DNA from: an uncultured Bacteroidota bacterium
GTDB lineage: Bacteria; Bacteroidota; Bacteroidia; Flavobacteriales; Flavobacteriaceae
Assembly (NCBI GenBank): GCA_902509805.1
Contig: CABWZL010000003.1
Location: 14,134-78,133, forward strand
Reading direction: 5' to 3'
DNA: 64,000 nucleotides
Shown one piece after another: positions 39,028 through 46,755 of the stretch. The translations under genes and the position numbers were made by a program. Under the pieces are notes generated by a model. It made no database searches. It was not told where the DNA came from and saw nothing but the letters and a program-made list of their open reading frames with translations. Within the stretch, counting starts at the first letter, position 1, and every line of letters starts with the position of its first letter.

Positions 39028-39045
39028 TTCTGTATTGGTAAGTAA
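39028..39045 (+). other. Probable attR: second copy of the mnmE 3' end
   Basis: TTCTGTATTGGTAAGTAA matches the last 18 bases of mnmE at 16 positions, and both differences are silent in the FCIGK-stop reading. There is no mnmE coding sequence upstream of it here, so it fits the pattern left by site-specific insertion. Confidence 0.65.
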
Positions 39046-39064
39046 ATAATTTCGAAATACATAG

Positions 39065-39397
39065 CTATTTAATCCGATTAAAGACTGCTGTAATTTCCAT
39101 ATCTGAATTTAACTTAAAAGTTAAAGGGTTTGCTGTCCAACCATTAGACCATCCAAAAAAATAATATCCATCAGCTGGTAATGCATCAATAGTTATTTCG
39201 CTTGCAGTTGGTCGAACTATCGTAAATTGTAACCTACCTTTATTACTTTTTATAGGACGTACGTAACCACCTTCACCTGCATAAGCCGTTAACACAACCA
39301 TTTCTATTTCTTGAGAAGCAGAATCGTTTGATGATGGCATATCATCCTTTGTACACCCAAGTAAAATTAGTAACGATAGTAACAACAACCTTTTCAC
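39065..39397 (-). CDS. Small lipoprotein with one InlB-B-like module
   Basis: The 110-residue protein starts at GTG 39397 with a lipoprotein signal (LLILLGC, Cys15). A single InlB-B-like repeat module follows: VVLTAYAGEGGYVRP...LPADGYYFFGWSNGW...MEITAVFNRIK. This is the same module as at the N-terminus of the BspA-like protein (24321-26603) and in the lipoprotein at 41449-41823. It is likely surface-exposed and adhesion-related, but a free module has no known activity. Confidence 0.75.
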   Translation of the reverse strand: MKRLLLLSLLILLGCTKDDMPSSNDSASQEIEMVVLTAYAGEGGYVRPIKSNKGRLQFTIVRPTASEITIDALPADGYYFFGWSNGWTANPLTFKLNSDMEITAVFNRIK

Positions 39398-39416
39398 ACT
39401 TCTAATTTAAAGCATT

Positions 39417-40112
39417 TTAAATATTATTGAGATGCTCGTGAGCTTCAATTATTGTCCTTCTTCTTATCTGAATGAGGTTTTTGGTCGATTTTAGATATAA
39501 TCCTAGTGATCTTTCATTAAAAATTACTTTAAATTCTTTTGAATAATCTGAAGTTAAATATGTATCACCTCCTATTTTATCGAATTTTAAAATAAATTTT
39601 GATCCTTGTTTAACTCCAGTATTTACTATTTTACTTTCAGATACTTCAGCTAATGTTAAATCAACATCACTTGCAGTCTTTATATATGATTTCATTAAGT
39701 TATTCCATTCATTTGCATTAAAATTTTTCCAAAGTAATTTAGTGAAATCAACACCATACTCATTTGCCCAACCAAAACTTGCAAAAGCAAACAAAACATA
39801 TTTATCATTAGTATCTATATCTGTGATTGTGTAAGTTATTATTTCAACTGATGATATATCTTTTAATTTAGTTCCATTTAAAGAACTTGTCTTTAGTTCA
39901 AAGTTCACTAAGTATGGATAGCTTGATAAGACTTCTTCAACTGCAATTTGCTCTAACATCTCTTCAATTTGATTTATTTTAATTGCTCCAACTACAGCCC
40001 CTACTACTGCACCTGCTGCAGCTGCAACAGCTATTTCATCATTATTTTGTGAAAATGACTTATTTGGAAATAATAGAGTAATTATTAAAAGACTTAATGC
40101 AAATTTTTTCAT
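39417..40112 (-). CDS. Secreted protein with a glycine-zipper segment
   Basis: The 231-residue protein has a signal peptide (FALSLLIITLLFPNKSFSQ), then an Ala/Gly-rich stretch VAAAAGAVVGAVVGAIK at about residues 28-44 of the glycine-zipper kind, then a beta-rich domain. No family recognised. It sits in a run of minus-strand genes for secreted proteins, 19 bases upstream of the InlB-B lipoprotein gene. The T-tract leader with a hairpin lies just before its start. Confidence 0.62.
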   Translation of the reverse strand: MKKFALSLLIITLLFPNKSFSQNNDEIAVAAAAGAVVGAVVGAIKINQIEEMLEQIAVEEVLSSYPYLVNFELKTSSLNGTKLKDISSVEIITYTITDIDTNDKYVLFAFASFGWANEYGVDFTKLLWKNFNANEWNNLMKSYIKTASDVDLTLAEVSESKIVNTGVKQGSKFILKFDKIGGDTYLTSDYSKEFKVIFNERSLGLYLKSTKNLIQIRRRTIIEAHEHLNNI

Positions 40113-40123
40113 ACTTACAATGT

Positions 40124-40154
40124 ATAAAAAAACCCCCTTAATTAAAAGAGGGTT
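40124..40154 (-). terminator. Hairpin plus T-tract between two lipoprotein-type genes
   Basis: AACCC (40131-40135) pairs with GGGTT (40150-40154), with inner CTT/AAG pairs. On the minus strand a run of seven T follows. It can terminate the upstream gene (40160-40618), yet it lies only 12 bases before the next ATG, so it also forms the leader of that gene. The same TTAATTAAAAGAGGGTT unit recurs at 40664-40680. Confidence 0.6.
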
Positions 40155-40159
40155 AAATA

Positions 40160-40618
40160 CTAGTTTCTACTATACTTTGCTATGGACGAATTGTAAAATG
40201 TTGGAAAACCAAAACCATTAATTACAGATTTATGTTCATCAGAAACATTTCCGTAAATATCAATCTCTATAATTTCAAAGTGTTCTAAAAACTGTCCAAA
40301 TTCTTCTTCTAGAAGACCTTCAGGTGAAATATTAGTTATATGATTTAAATGTGCTGCTTCGTCTTTGTATCTTTCAAGTAGCATTATATTATCACCTTTT
40401 TGGAAAAATGCCCAACCATATGCATTAGGTTCGTTTTCTTCAACAATATTGGTGTAAAAGACAGAAAAGTCAGCTATTTCATTTGCTGATTTAGATTCAT
40501 TAGCTTTCATAAGTACTGCTGCAATAACTTCGTTTTCTACAAATGCAGAAGATGATTCTTGAGGAGCTGAACAAGACAATAATAAAACGAATGACATAGA
40601 ATATAAAAATTTTTTCAT
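40160..40618 (-). CDS. Lipoprotein with an ABM-like (dimeric alpha/beta barrel) domain
   Basis: The 152-residue protein has a lipoprotein signal (FVLLLSCS). The body, with YGWAFFQKGDNIMLLERYKDEAAHLNHI, resembles the antibiotic-biosynthesis-monooxygenase fold. It is paralogous to 56562-57026 (YGYYMSEDGNKVTLIERYNNS). Activity is unknown, and no cofactor site is clear. The hairpin/T-tract unit at 40660-40678 precedes it in the divergent gap to the methyltransferase gene. Confidence 0.7.
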   Translation of the reverse strand: MKKFLYSMSFVLLLSCSAPQESSSAFVENEVIAAVLMKANESKSANEIADFSVFYTNIVEENEPNAYGWAFFQKGDNIMLLERYKDEAAHLNHITNISPEGLLEEEFGQFLEHFEIIEIDIYGNVSDEHKSVINGFGFPTFYNSSIAKYSRN

Positions 40619-40659
40619 AATATTTAGTTTAAGGTTAAGAACTAAATATAGTTAAAAAG

Positions 40660-40680
40660 CCCTTTAATTAAAAGAGGGTT
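40660..40680 (-). repeat. Second copy of the hairpin/T-tract unit, in a divergent gap
   Basis: TTAATTAAAAGAGGGTT (40664-40680) is identical to 40138-40154. CCCTTT pairs with AAAGAGGG apart from a two-base bulge, and on the minus strand a T-run follows. Both flanking genes point away from it, so it does not end any transcript from an annotated minus-strand gene; it lies in the 5' region of 40160-40618. Confidence 0.5.
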
Positions 40681-40735
40681 AATATACCAATATCATAAAA
40701 TTATCATTTAGAATATATTTTAATAATTTAGAAAT

Positions 40736-41416
40736 ATGAAAAAAATATCATATTACCATAACTTCTCAAAATCAAAATTTTCAAAACTTACTAATCAAGA
40801 AAGATTTGAAATGATTTATAATGAAAACTTTTGGGAAAGTAATGAAAGTAGTTCTGGTATAGGGTCTGAAATTAAAAACACTAAAGAAGTACTAAAGGCA
40901 ATAAAACTTGTCATTAAAGAGTATAAGATTAAATCAATTATAGATATACCATGTGGTGATTTTAATTGGATGTCTTCTTTAGATATGGAAAATATAGATT
41001 ATAAGGGTTTTGATATTGTACGTTCAGTTATTAAAGAAAATAATAAAAAATATAAAAAACCTAATGTTAACTTCTACTACTCTGATATTATAAATTCAGA
41101 ATTACCAAAAGCTGATCTAATGTTTGTAAGAGACTGTCTTGTTCATTTCTCTTTTGAGGATATTAAAAAATCAATATTTAGAATTAAACAATCCAAATCA
41201 AATTACTTATTAAGCACTTCATTTGTTAATCTTGAGAAAAATACAGATATATATACAGCTGATTGGAGACCTATTAACTTAGAGAAAGAACCATTTAATT
41301 TTCCAAAACCAATAATCACTATTAATGAAGAATGTGATGAAATGGACGGAATATACTCAGATAAATGTATTTGCTTATGGGAAATTGAAGAATTACCTGA
41401 TTTAAACTTAGTATGA
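40736..41416 (+). CDS. SAM-dependent methyltransferase
   Basis: The 226-residue protein is a class I methyltransferase. Motif I is IIDIPCGDFNWM at about residues 69-80, the acidic residue after strand 2 is in YKGFDIV, and motif IV-like DLMFVRDCLVHFSFEDI lies near 126. The substrate is unknown. Similar small enzymes methylate sugars or peptides. It stands alone on the plus strand inside a run of minus-strand lipoprotein genes. Confidence 0.78.
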   Translation: MKKISYYHNFSKSKFSKLTNQERFEMIYNENFWESNESSSGIGSEIKNTKEVLKAIKLVIKEYKIKSIIDIPCGDFNWMSSLDMENIDYKGFDIVRSVIKENNKKYKKPNVNFYYSDIINSELPKADLMFVRDCLVHFSFEDIKKSIFRIKQSKSNYLLSTSFVNLEKNTDIYTADWRPINLEKEPFNFPKPIITINEECDEMDGIYSDKCICLWEIEELPDLNLV

Positions 41417-41448
41417 GAATACTATATCTATATAAGAGCTAAGCTCAA

Positions 41449-41823
41449 TTAATTTTGTTGAAAGTAAACCTCTACATCTTTATTAGAGTCTAAAAAAACA
41501 ACTATAATTTCATCAGTTGAACCATCGGACCAAGAAGCAAGTTCATATCCTTCATCTGGAAAAGCTCTAATAGTTACATATGTTTTTGCAGGGATACTTA
41601 CTTTTGTAGTATTTAGTCTATCAGTATTATGATATATATTTCTACAAGCATCTTCAGTTGCGGCTGGGCATGAAGCAGCATTAAATTTTCCACCATTTCC
41701 AGCAGTTATTGATAAGGTATATTGTGGGCCTGAAAATGAAGAGTATATTTTGGATTCTTCAGAGTCTTCCTTAGCACATGTTAAAAACAATAGAAGAGAT
41801 AAATACAATGGAATTCTTTTCAC
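41449..41823 (-). CDS. Small lipoprotein with InlB-B-like module
   Basis: The 124-residue protein starts at GTG 41823 and has a lipobox (LLFLTC, Cys16). The mature part YTLSITAGNGGKFNAASC...FPDEGYELASWSDGSTDEI...VEVYF is an InlB-B-like repeat with a four-cysteine insertion. It is the third protein in the window with this module. It is likely anchored in the outer membrane; function unknown. Confidence 0.73.
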   Translation of the reverse strand: MKRIPLYLSLLLFLTCAKEDSEESKIYSSFSGPQYTLSITAGNGGKFNAASCPAATEDACRNIYHNTDRLNTTKVSIPAKTYVTIRAFPDEGYELASWSDGSTDEIIVVFLDSNKDVEVYFQQN

Positions 41824-41896
41824 AGATTAAATTTAATAAATCTTTAAAGTTTTTCAAAGCACTAACAATTAGAGGTTTAAAAATTAATAAACAGTA

Positions 41897-42358
41897 TTAT
41901 TTAAGAATGATTATAGTCTCTATTAATTTATCATCAATATTTACCTTTATTTCAGTTATAGTTCCATTTTTAATCGCGTAATCAATATATGCAATATCAT
42001 CAGAAGATTCTTCTAAATTAACTTTAACATATTTTGTGTTTACTCTTTTTAAAGAACCTGTTAAAGCATCAATTCCCCATCCAATTAAAAATCCACCGTT
42101 AAGAATAGCTACTAAATTGAAGTCTGAATCCATTACTACAACTCTTTCCTCATAGTTGTCCAGTCTAAAGTCAATTCTATCATCAGCTTGGACATTTAAA
42201 TTTATTGGAGTATCTCCTCTTGGAATTCCATTAACAAAAACTTTTGCACCGTTTGGGTTTGACTCAAACAAAACAGATCTTTTTGCGCCAGTTAAAATAG
42301 AGGCACAAGAAGATAAAAGAATTAAAAAAGATAAGAGTAAAGTAATTTTTATTTTCAT
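41897..42358 (-). CDS. Lipoprotein with PEGA-like domain
   Basis: The 153-residue protein has a lipobox (LILLSSC, Cys18). The segment RSVLFESNPNGAKVFVNGIPRGDTPINL fits the PEGA surface-domain pattern, and the following IGWGIDALTGSLKRV is typical of small Bacteroidota and proteobacterial lipoproteins of this sort. The T-run/ATAAATTAGA leader precedes the ATG, with a GGTA-AAA-TACC hairpin just before the T-run. Confidence 0.72.
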   Translation of the reverse strand: MKIKITLLLSFLILLSSCASILTGAKRSVLFESNPNGAKVFVNGIPRGDTPINLNVQADDRIDFRLDNYEERVVVMDSDFNLVAILNGGFLIGWGIDALTGSLKRVNTKYVKVNLEESSDDIAYIDYAIKNGTITEIKVNIDDKLIETIIILK

Positions 42359-42402
42359 ACTTCTAATTTATAAAAAATGAAGGTATTTTACCCTGTATTG
42401 TA

Positions 42403-44556
42403 TTACGGCAATGCTAAATATCGGTCAAAATATTCGATTAACTTACCAAATAGGTAACGATCATAATTCCGCTCACGACTCCATCCATGAGTCGCACCCG
42501 GCGCAAACGCAAAGTCAAAATCCTTACCGAGTTTAATAAGTTCTTCAGCTAATACGGCCGTAGTCTTAAATGGTACTACATGGTCCTGCATGCCGTGGAT
42601 GAACAGAAGTTTATCTTCTAGATTTGCTGCATATTTGTGTGCTTTTCTTTCGAAGACCTCAGGGTGTGTCTTTGGGCTACGAACAATCGCAACATCGTCC
42701 GTACCAAAAAATTCCGGGTCAACAGCGGCCGCTGCAGCAACACCAACCTGGAATAATCCCGGCTTCATCAACAGCGAATAAACGGAGAGTGTACCACCGT
42801 AACTGCTTCCCCATATGCCGATGCGATCAGGATCGACATAATCCAGTGATTCCATGTAGGTAACAGCACTTGCATAATCTTCTATGTCCTGGTCGGCAAA
42901 GCCTAAAAGGAACTCTTCACGGAATGCTCGGCCATAACCATTACTACCACGTGAGTCTACCTGCACAATAATATATCCCTTTTTTACTAACAGATTCTGT
43001 ACGAGGCTGTAGTTACCTGCCCAGCGGTTCCTTGCTGTATTAGAATACACGGGGCCAAACAGTACAGGATATTTAGTGCCAGACTTCATGTTGGTAGGTT
43101 TCAAAATTCGGGCATGCAGCGTGTATTCATCTACTAGACTGGGGAAACTAACGTATTCCGGAGTTGCCCAGGTTCGCTCCGTAAAAGCGGGCAACGGTGA
43201 GTGTGTTATTTGTGCAGCGTTACCACCATCGCTACTTACCACGTAAAGCTCCGGCGGTGATGTGTCGTTACTGTGCATAAACACCAAGTGTCGCCCGTCG
43301 GGTGATGGATAACCAACGTTTCGGCCCGAGAGACGCGTCACCTGTTCGGGATGACCATTAGAGATCTTAAGGCGATATACATGCTGTTCGTAGGGATTAA
43401 CACCATTACCTGAATAAAATACTGCATCACCTGCAATACTTGGGGTGGACAGAACATCGTAGGAGGGATCTGTTAGGAGTTGTGGAAGGTGATTAGGGTC
43501 TGAGGTATCGATTGTATATAGTCCATAGCGATCGCCCATATCACTTAAGAAAATAACCTTCTTTCCATCTGGATGCCAGGTAGATCCAAACGATGTGTAC
43601 ATGCGACTCTCTCGAACACTACGCCAAATCTCGCGCAGCTGGCTTTCTCCTGATAAAACTACAAACAACTTACGTTCAACTGCAGTATCAGATGCAGTAT
43701 CAACTAGCAAATCACTGTTTGGTGACCAGTTGAAGTCGATGACCTGGTTAGCATAAGGATCGGGCAAATCGAGGTATTCAATGTTACCGCTTTCTATATT
43801 TATTAGACCAACCCTACGAATCTCGTTTGGATCCCCCGGATAACTTCTTCGTACTTCGTTGGGACTCGTTTCATCAGCGAGGTAGTCTGGGAACGGTACC
43901 TTTCGCATCTCACTTCTATTAACGGAGTGAAACGCAATTGTCTTACCATCTGGGGACCACTTGTATATTGGCCCACTCCAGATGCCTGGACCGATTTCAC
44001 GTTCGGGTCGACTGTAGCGCCCCTTACCTAAGCGCGAGAGACTTGCCGTACCAATCTCAGTGAGTTGGCTATTCTGTTTAGATACAAGGTCAACAATCCA
44101 CAAGTCGCCATTCCGTATATAAGCTCCTTGATTGCCACTTGGTGATATCGATAGGTTACCTGCACCTGTCATTACAGTCGTCAACTGGATATCTTTTTCT
44201 TGGCTAAGCGATGTTTCCCATAAGTTGTTACCTCGAAGGCTGATAACAGTGTTCGCATCAGTCCAGACAATATCACGCACTGACGCAGATGCTATATTGG
44301 ATACGAGCCGTACTTCTTTCCCATCGCTTGTGGATACCCAGAGGCCACGCCCAGAATTTCCAGACTCACTCCAGGAAAATGCAAAGTACTTACTGTCCGG
44401 AGCCCATGAAGGGCTAGACGGGGATGTTCCCGTCAGCTTTGGTGTTGCAAACAGGTCATCAAGAGTGAGTTCACTTTCCTGTGCTTTGACTGATCCGTTC
44501 ATCGGCATCAGTAAGATTGTAATTATACATGTTTGCCAAAAAGAAATTTGTTTCAT
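42403..44556 (-). CDS. Secreted S9 (prolyl oligopeptidase/DPP-type) peptidase, G+C-rich
   Basis: The 717-residue protein has a signal peptide (IITILLMPMNGSVKAQ), a beta-propeller of TolB/WD-like blades (SPSWAPDSKYFAFSW, SPDGKTIAFHS) and a C-terminal alpha/beta hydrolase. The nucleophile is in GIWGSSYGGT, the acid in the HGMQDHVVP region and the histidine in GATHGWSRE. It releases N-terminal dipeptides or oligopeptides outside the cytoplasm. Its base composition stands out: 43201-43260 has 31 G/C of 60, while the flanks are near 20-30%. This points to recent transfer from a more G+C-rich donor. Confidence 0.9.
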   Translation of the reverse strand: MKQISFWQTCIITILLMPMNGSVKAQESELTLDDLFATPKLTGTSPSSPSWAPDSKYFAFSWSESGNSGRGLWVSTSDGKEVRLVSNIASASVRDIVWTDANTVISLRGNNLWETSLSQEKDIQLTTVMTGAGNLSISPSGNQGAYIRNGDLWIVDLVSKQNSQLTEIGTASLSRLGKGRYSRPEREIGPGIWSGPIYKWSPDGKTIAFHSVNRSEMRKVPFPDYLADETSPNEVRRSYPGDPNEIRRVGLINIESGNIEYLDLPDPYANQVIDFNWSPNSDLLVDTASDTAVERKLFVVLSGESQLREIWRSVRESRMYTSFGSTWHPDGKKVIFLSDMGDRYGLYTIDTSDPNHLPQLLTDPSYDVLSTPSIAGDAVFYSGNGVNPYEQHVYRLKISNGHPEQVTRLSGRNVGYPSPDGRHLVFMHSNDTSPPELYVVSSDGGNAAQITHSPLPAFTERTWATPEYVSFPSLVDEYTLHARILKPTNMKSGTKYPVLFGPVYSNTARNRWAGNYSLVQNLLVKKGYIIVQVDSRGSNGYGRAFREEFLLGFADQDIEDYASAVTYMESLDYVDPDRIGIWGSSYGGTLSVYSLLMKPGLFQVGVAAAAAVDPEFFGTDDVAIVRSPKTHPEVFERKAHKYAANLEDKLLFIHGMQDHVVPFKTTAVLAEELIKLGKDFDFAFAPGATHGWSRERNYDRYLFGKLIEYFDRYLALP

Positions 44557-44641
44557 ATTTTTGCTTTAGTTACTATCTAACAAAAATATTTAAAGAATAA
44601 AAGATTTTGAATAAATAGTGTAGTGCTATTATTTTTTATAA

Positions 44642-45277
44642 TCATTTCTTTTTCTTACCCTTAATTTTAACTGAGTTAGGCGTAACTACGCCTGCAGATA
44701 TAACCAGCTTAAATGCATCTTCAACACTAATATCAAGTTCGAATGCATCTTTTTTCGGTATCAATACAAAAAAGCCTGAAGTTGGATTAGGAGTGGTAGG
44801 CACAAAAAGGTTTACGATTTCTTCGCCAATAATTGACTTAGCTTCACCTTGATAATCACCAGATTGAAATGCTATTACCCAGATTCCTTTATTAGGATAC
44901 TGAATTAAAAATGCTTTTCTAAAACTTTCAGTTGAACTATTTAATACAGTATCAGAAAGTTTTTTTAATACGTTATATATATTTCGAAAACCTGGAATTT
45001 GGTTAAGGAGCTTTTCCCATAGGGCTACTAACCTTCGTCCTAATATATTAGTAACAAATAATCCGGTAATAAGTAATATCAACAATACTAAGATAATTCC
45101 AGAGCCTGGAATAGTAGTGTCTAAATTAAATATAGCTTCTGGCAGATATTTTTGTGGAACGAGATTATTAATAAACTCTAGGAAGAACCTAATAACGATA
45201 ACACTTAGAATTAGAGGTATCCAGAAAAGGAGACCTGAAATAAGATAGTTTCTTAATCGTATAATTGTTTTTAACAT
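44642..45277 (-). CDS. DUF502 family membrane protein
   Basis: The 211-residue protein has two membrane spans, at about residues 10-33 and 55-75, and a cytosolic tail with the family signatures PGFRNIYNVLKKLSDTV and FVPTTPNPTSGFFVLIP. DUF502 proteins are widespread integral membrane proteins of unknown role. A short membrane-protein gene ends 15 bases from its start, in the same direction. Confidence 0.88.
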   Translation of the reverse strand: MLKTIIRLRNYLISGLLFWIPLILSVIVIRFFLEFINNLVPQKYLPEAIFNLDTTIPGSGIILVLLILLITGLFVTNILGRRLVALWEKLLNQIPGFRNIYNVLKKLSDTVLNSSTESFRKAFLIQYPNKGIWVIAFQSGDYQGEAKSIIGEEIVNLFVPTTPNPTSGFFVLIPKKDAFELDISVEDAFKLVISAGVVTPNSVKIKGKKKK

Positions 45278-45292
45278 ACTTGTTTCATATTA

Positions 45293-45457
45293 TTATTTTT
45301 TTCCAGTAATTCTGTCATATAGAGATATTGATAAGAAAACAAAGGCTATCGCATTTATTATTCCATTAAGAATAACATCAATTACTTCTAGATAATTTAA
45401 CCCAAGAGCTAAAATCACTAATAACACTCCTATTTTACCAAAATTATTTCTTTTCAT
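45293..45457 (-). CDS. Short two-TM membrane protein (54 aa)
   Basis: A 54-codon frame starts at ATG 45457. The product begins MKRNNFGKIGVLLVILALGL and continues with a second hydrophobic stretch, GIINAIAFVFLSISLY, ending in DRITGKK. Coding evidence is the start context, the hydrophobic pattern and the placement between a terminator and the DUF502 gene. It resembles the short proteins at 46541-46699 and 49867-50046 in size and layout. Function unknown. Confidence 0.55.
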   Translation of the reverse strand: MKRNNFGKIGVLLVILALGLNYLEVIDVILNGIINAIAFVFLSISLYDRITGKK

Positions 45458-45470
45458 TCGAAAATTTATA

Positions 45471-45494
45471 AAAAGCCCTACTCAAAGGGCTTTT
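45471..45494 (-). terminator. Rho-independent terminator after the 45514-46002 gene
   Basis: AAAAGCCC (45471-45478) pairs perfectly with GGGCTTTT (45487-45494) around an 8-base loop. The minus-strand hairpin is followed by a T-rich run. It sits 20 bases past the stop of the lipoprotein gene. Confidence 0.8.
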
Positions 45495-45513
45495 GTTTAA
45501 TTTTTTTTAAAAA

Positions 45514-46002
45514 TTAGTTTTGACTTTCAGTATATATAGCAGATTCTTCAAAAATTGCTGCTGGATCAACGTAGCATGTAGTAGTTGAAATTTTATCTTC
45601 CTTCCACACCCATCTACAGTGACATGGATAGTTATATTCTTTTCCTGTTATAATTGATGTAGCTGACCAAATAAAATCATGAAATGTTTCAACAGAACCA
45701 TCAGTGAAATATCCTGTGTACACTTCTCTATCATTGTGTTTAATGTCTTTAAAAATTAATGAATGAGAGTTGTACCCATCAATAATTCCATCTACATCAA
45801 ATTCAAGATTATTAAAAAAATGTTTCCCGTCTGGAGTGAAATATTCCCTAGCAATATCAAAGTTACCCGCAAGGTATGAGTCTGCTAGTTCAACAACTGT
45901 TGCTGATTTAGCATCGTTATCTTGAACAAATCCTTTATAATTATCCCCCATATCACAAGACACAAACATAAAAGTCATAGTTAAAAAATAAATATTTTTC
46001 AT
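45514..46002 (-). CDS. Small lipoprotein, SnoaL-like
   Basis: The 162-residue protein has a lipoprotein signal (MTFMFVSCDM). The body reads VVELADSYLAGNFDIAREYFTPDGKHFFNN...GIIDGYNSHSLIFKDI, and later FHDFIWSATSIITGKEYNYPCHCRWVWKEDKI. This layout recalls the NTF2/SnoaL-like alpha+beta fold of nuclear-transport-factor type, a tentative match. It is followed by a strong terminator. Confidence 0.65.
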   Translation of the reverse strand: MKNIYFLTMTFMFVSCDMGDNYKGFVQDNDAKSATVVELADSYLAGNFDIAREYFTPDGKHFFNNLEFDVDGIIDGYNSHSLIFKDIKHNDREVYTGYFTDGSVETFHDFIWSATSIITGKEYNYPCHCRWVWKEDKISTTTCYVDPAAIFEESAIYTESQN

Positions 46003-46040
46003 TTTAATTGATTTAAAGATTAATCTCTAATTTAAAAAAA

Positions 46041-46060
46041 AAGCCCTAATTCAAGGGCTT
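46041..46060 (-). terminator. Rho-independent terminator after the 46117-46530 gene
   Basis: AAGCCCT (46041-46047) pairs perfectly with AGGGCTT (46054-46060). On the minus strand the hairpin runs into nine or more T residues (46042-46032 as A on plus). It lies 57 bases past the stop of the upstream gene and just upstream of the next lipoprotein gene. Confidence 0.8.
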
Positions 46061-46116
46061 GAATCTTAAATTATCAATAATGTTACAATCTGTTTACACA
46101 AACAACTGATTGTTTT

Positions 46117-46530
46117 TTACTTCTTTTTTCCTAGTTTTAAAATAGGAGTTTTAATACCAATCGTTTTCATCATTTCTGATTGATTGTAAAAGATTTTGAG
46201 TTTTCTATTTTTAAAGAGTTTAAAATCAATTCCGAAGTATGGTTCTGAGTCCATTTTAGGATTCATTTCAGTCATAAATCCACCAACAAGATTGAATCTA
46301 CCTAGATTATATTTTACATTGTACATTATTTCATAGTCATTATCTATTTCAAATGGTGTGATCATAACACCAGCACCCAATGCAAGTTTTGGAAGTATCT
46401 TAAAACTTGTACCCACTCCTAATTTAGAAATATCATTTTCTATATCATTTGCAACTGCAACACCAACTTCAACTTGAGAGTATAAGTTGAAAGAAAAGAA
46501 TATAGATACTATTATTATAAATTTTTTCAT
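46117..46530 (-). CDS. Small outer-membrane beta-barrel-like protein
   Basis: The 137-residue protein has a signal peptide (IIIVSIFFSFNLYSQ). The rest consists of alternating beta-type strands (EVGVAVANDIENDIS, LALGAGVMITPF, IMYNVKYNLGRFNLVGGFM), as in small outer-membrane barrels. No specific family. It ends with a basic LKLGKKK tail and a good terminator downstream. Confidence 0.6.
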   Translation of the reverse strand: MKKFIIIVSIFFSFNLYSQVEVGVAVANDIENDISKLGVGTSFKILPKLALGAGVMITPFEIDNDYEIMYNVKYNLGRFNLVGGFMTEMNPKMDSEPYFGIDFKLFKNRKLKIFYNQSEMMKTIGIKTPILKLGKKK

Positions 46531-46540
46531 ATTTTAAAAT

Positions 46541-46699
46541 TTAAGGTTTTTTAGTCAAATCCCAAACCATTAATAATCCCCATATTATGGCAAAGCTTGG
46601 ATTTTTATCAAGCATAAATCCAGCCCAAACACCTATTAACAGTAGAAGAATTAGTCTCCATCTTGGAAAAACTCGTTTACCTAAAAACCATTTTTTCAT
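46541..46699 (-). CDS. Short membrane protein (52 aa)
   Basis: A 52-codon frame from ATG 46699 encodes a basic start (MKKWFLGKRVFPRWR), a hydrophobic helix (LILLLLIGVWAGFML) and a second stretch (FAIIWGLLMVW) ending DLTKKP. It is preceded by the T-tract/ATACATTAGA leader, which supports it as a gene. It is just upstream of the barrel-like protein gene in the same direction. Function unknown. Confidence 0.55.
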   Translation of the reverse strand: MKKWFLGKRVFPRWRLILLLLIGVWAGFMLDKNPSFAIIWGLLMVWDLTKKP

Positions 46700-46755
46700 A
46701 TTTCTAATGTATAAAAAAAAAACATTAATTAAAGGATTTGTTATACTTTAGAATT

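Larger units (their letters stand above)
24096..39045. mobile_element. Candidate 15-kb genomic island in the mnmE 3' end
   Basis: The segment is bounded by the two near-identical 18-base mnmE 3' ends. It contains accessory genes only: a surface lipoprotein, a secreted protease, three paralogous unknowns, several nuclease genes including a GmrSD-like one, and an excisionase-type DNA-binding protein near the right end. No complete tyrosine integrase is visible, so the element is either decayed or mobilised in trans. The boundary call rests on the repeats and on the change from housekeeping to accessory content at mnmE; accessory genes continue to the right of the second repeat, so the right boundary is less certain. 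Confidence 0.55.

Noticed and set aside
42590..44569. Several open frames opposite the S9 peptidase gene
   Set aside because: They are antisense shadows created by the higher G+C content of that gene and lack start context and recognisable domains.
26604..46735. Integron-like cassette array
   Set aside because: Gene orientation is mixed, no integron integrase is present, and I found no consistent attC core sites; the repeated leaders lie before the genes rather than after them.
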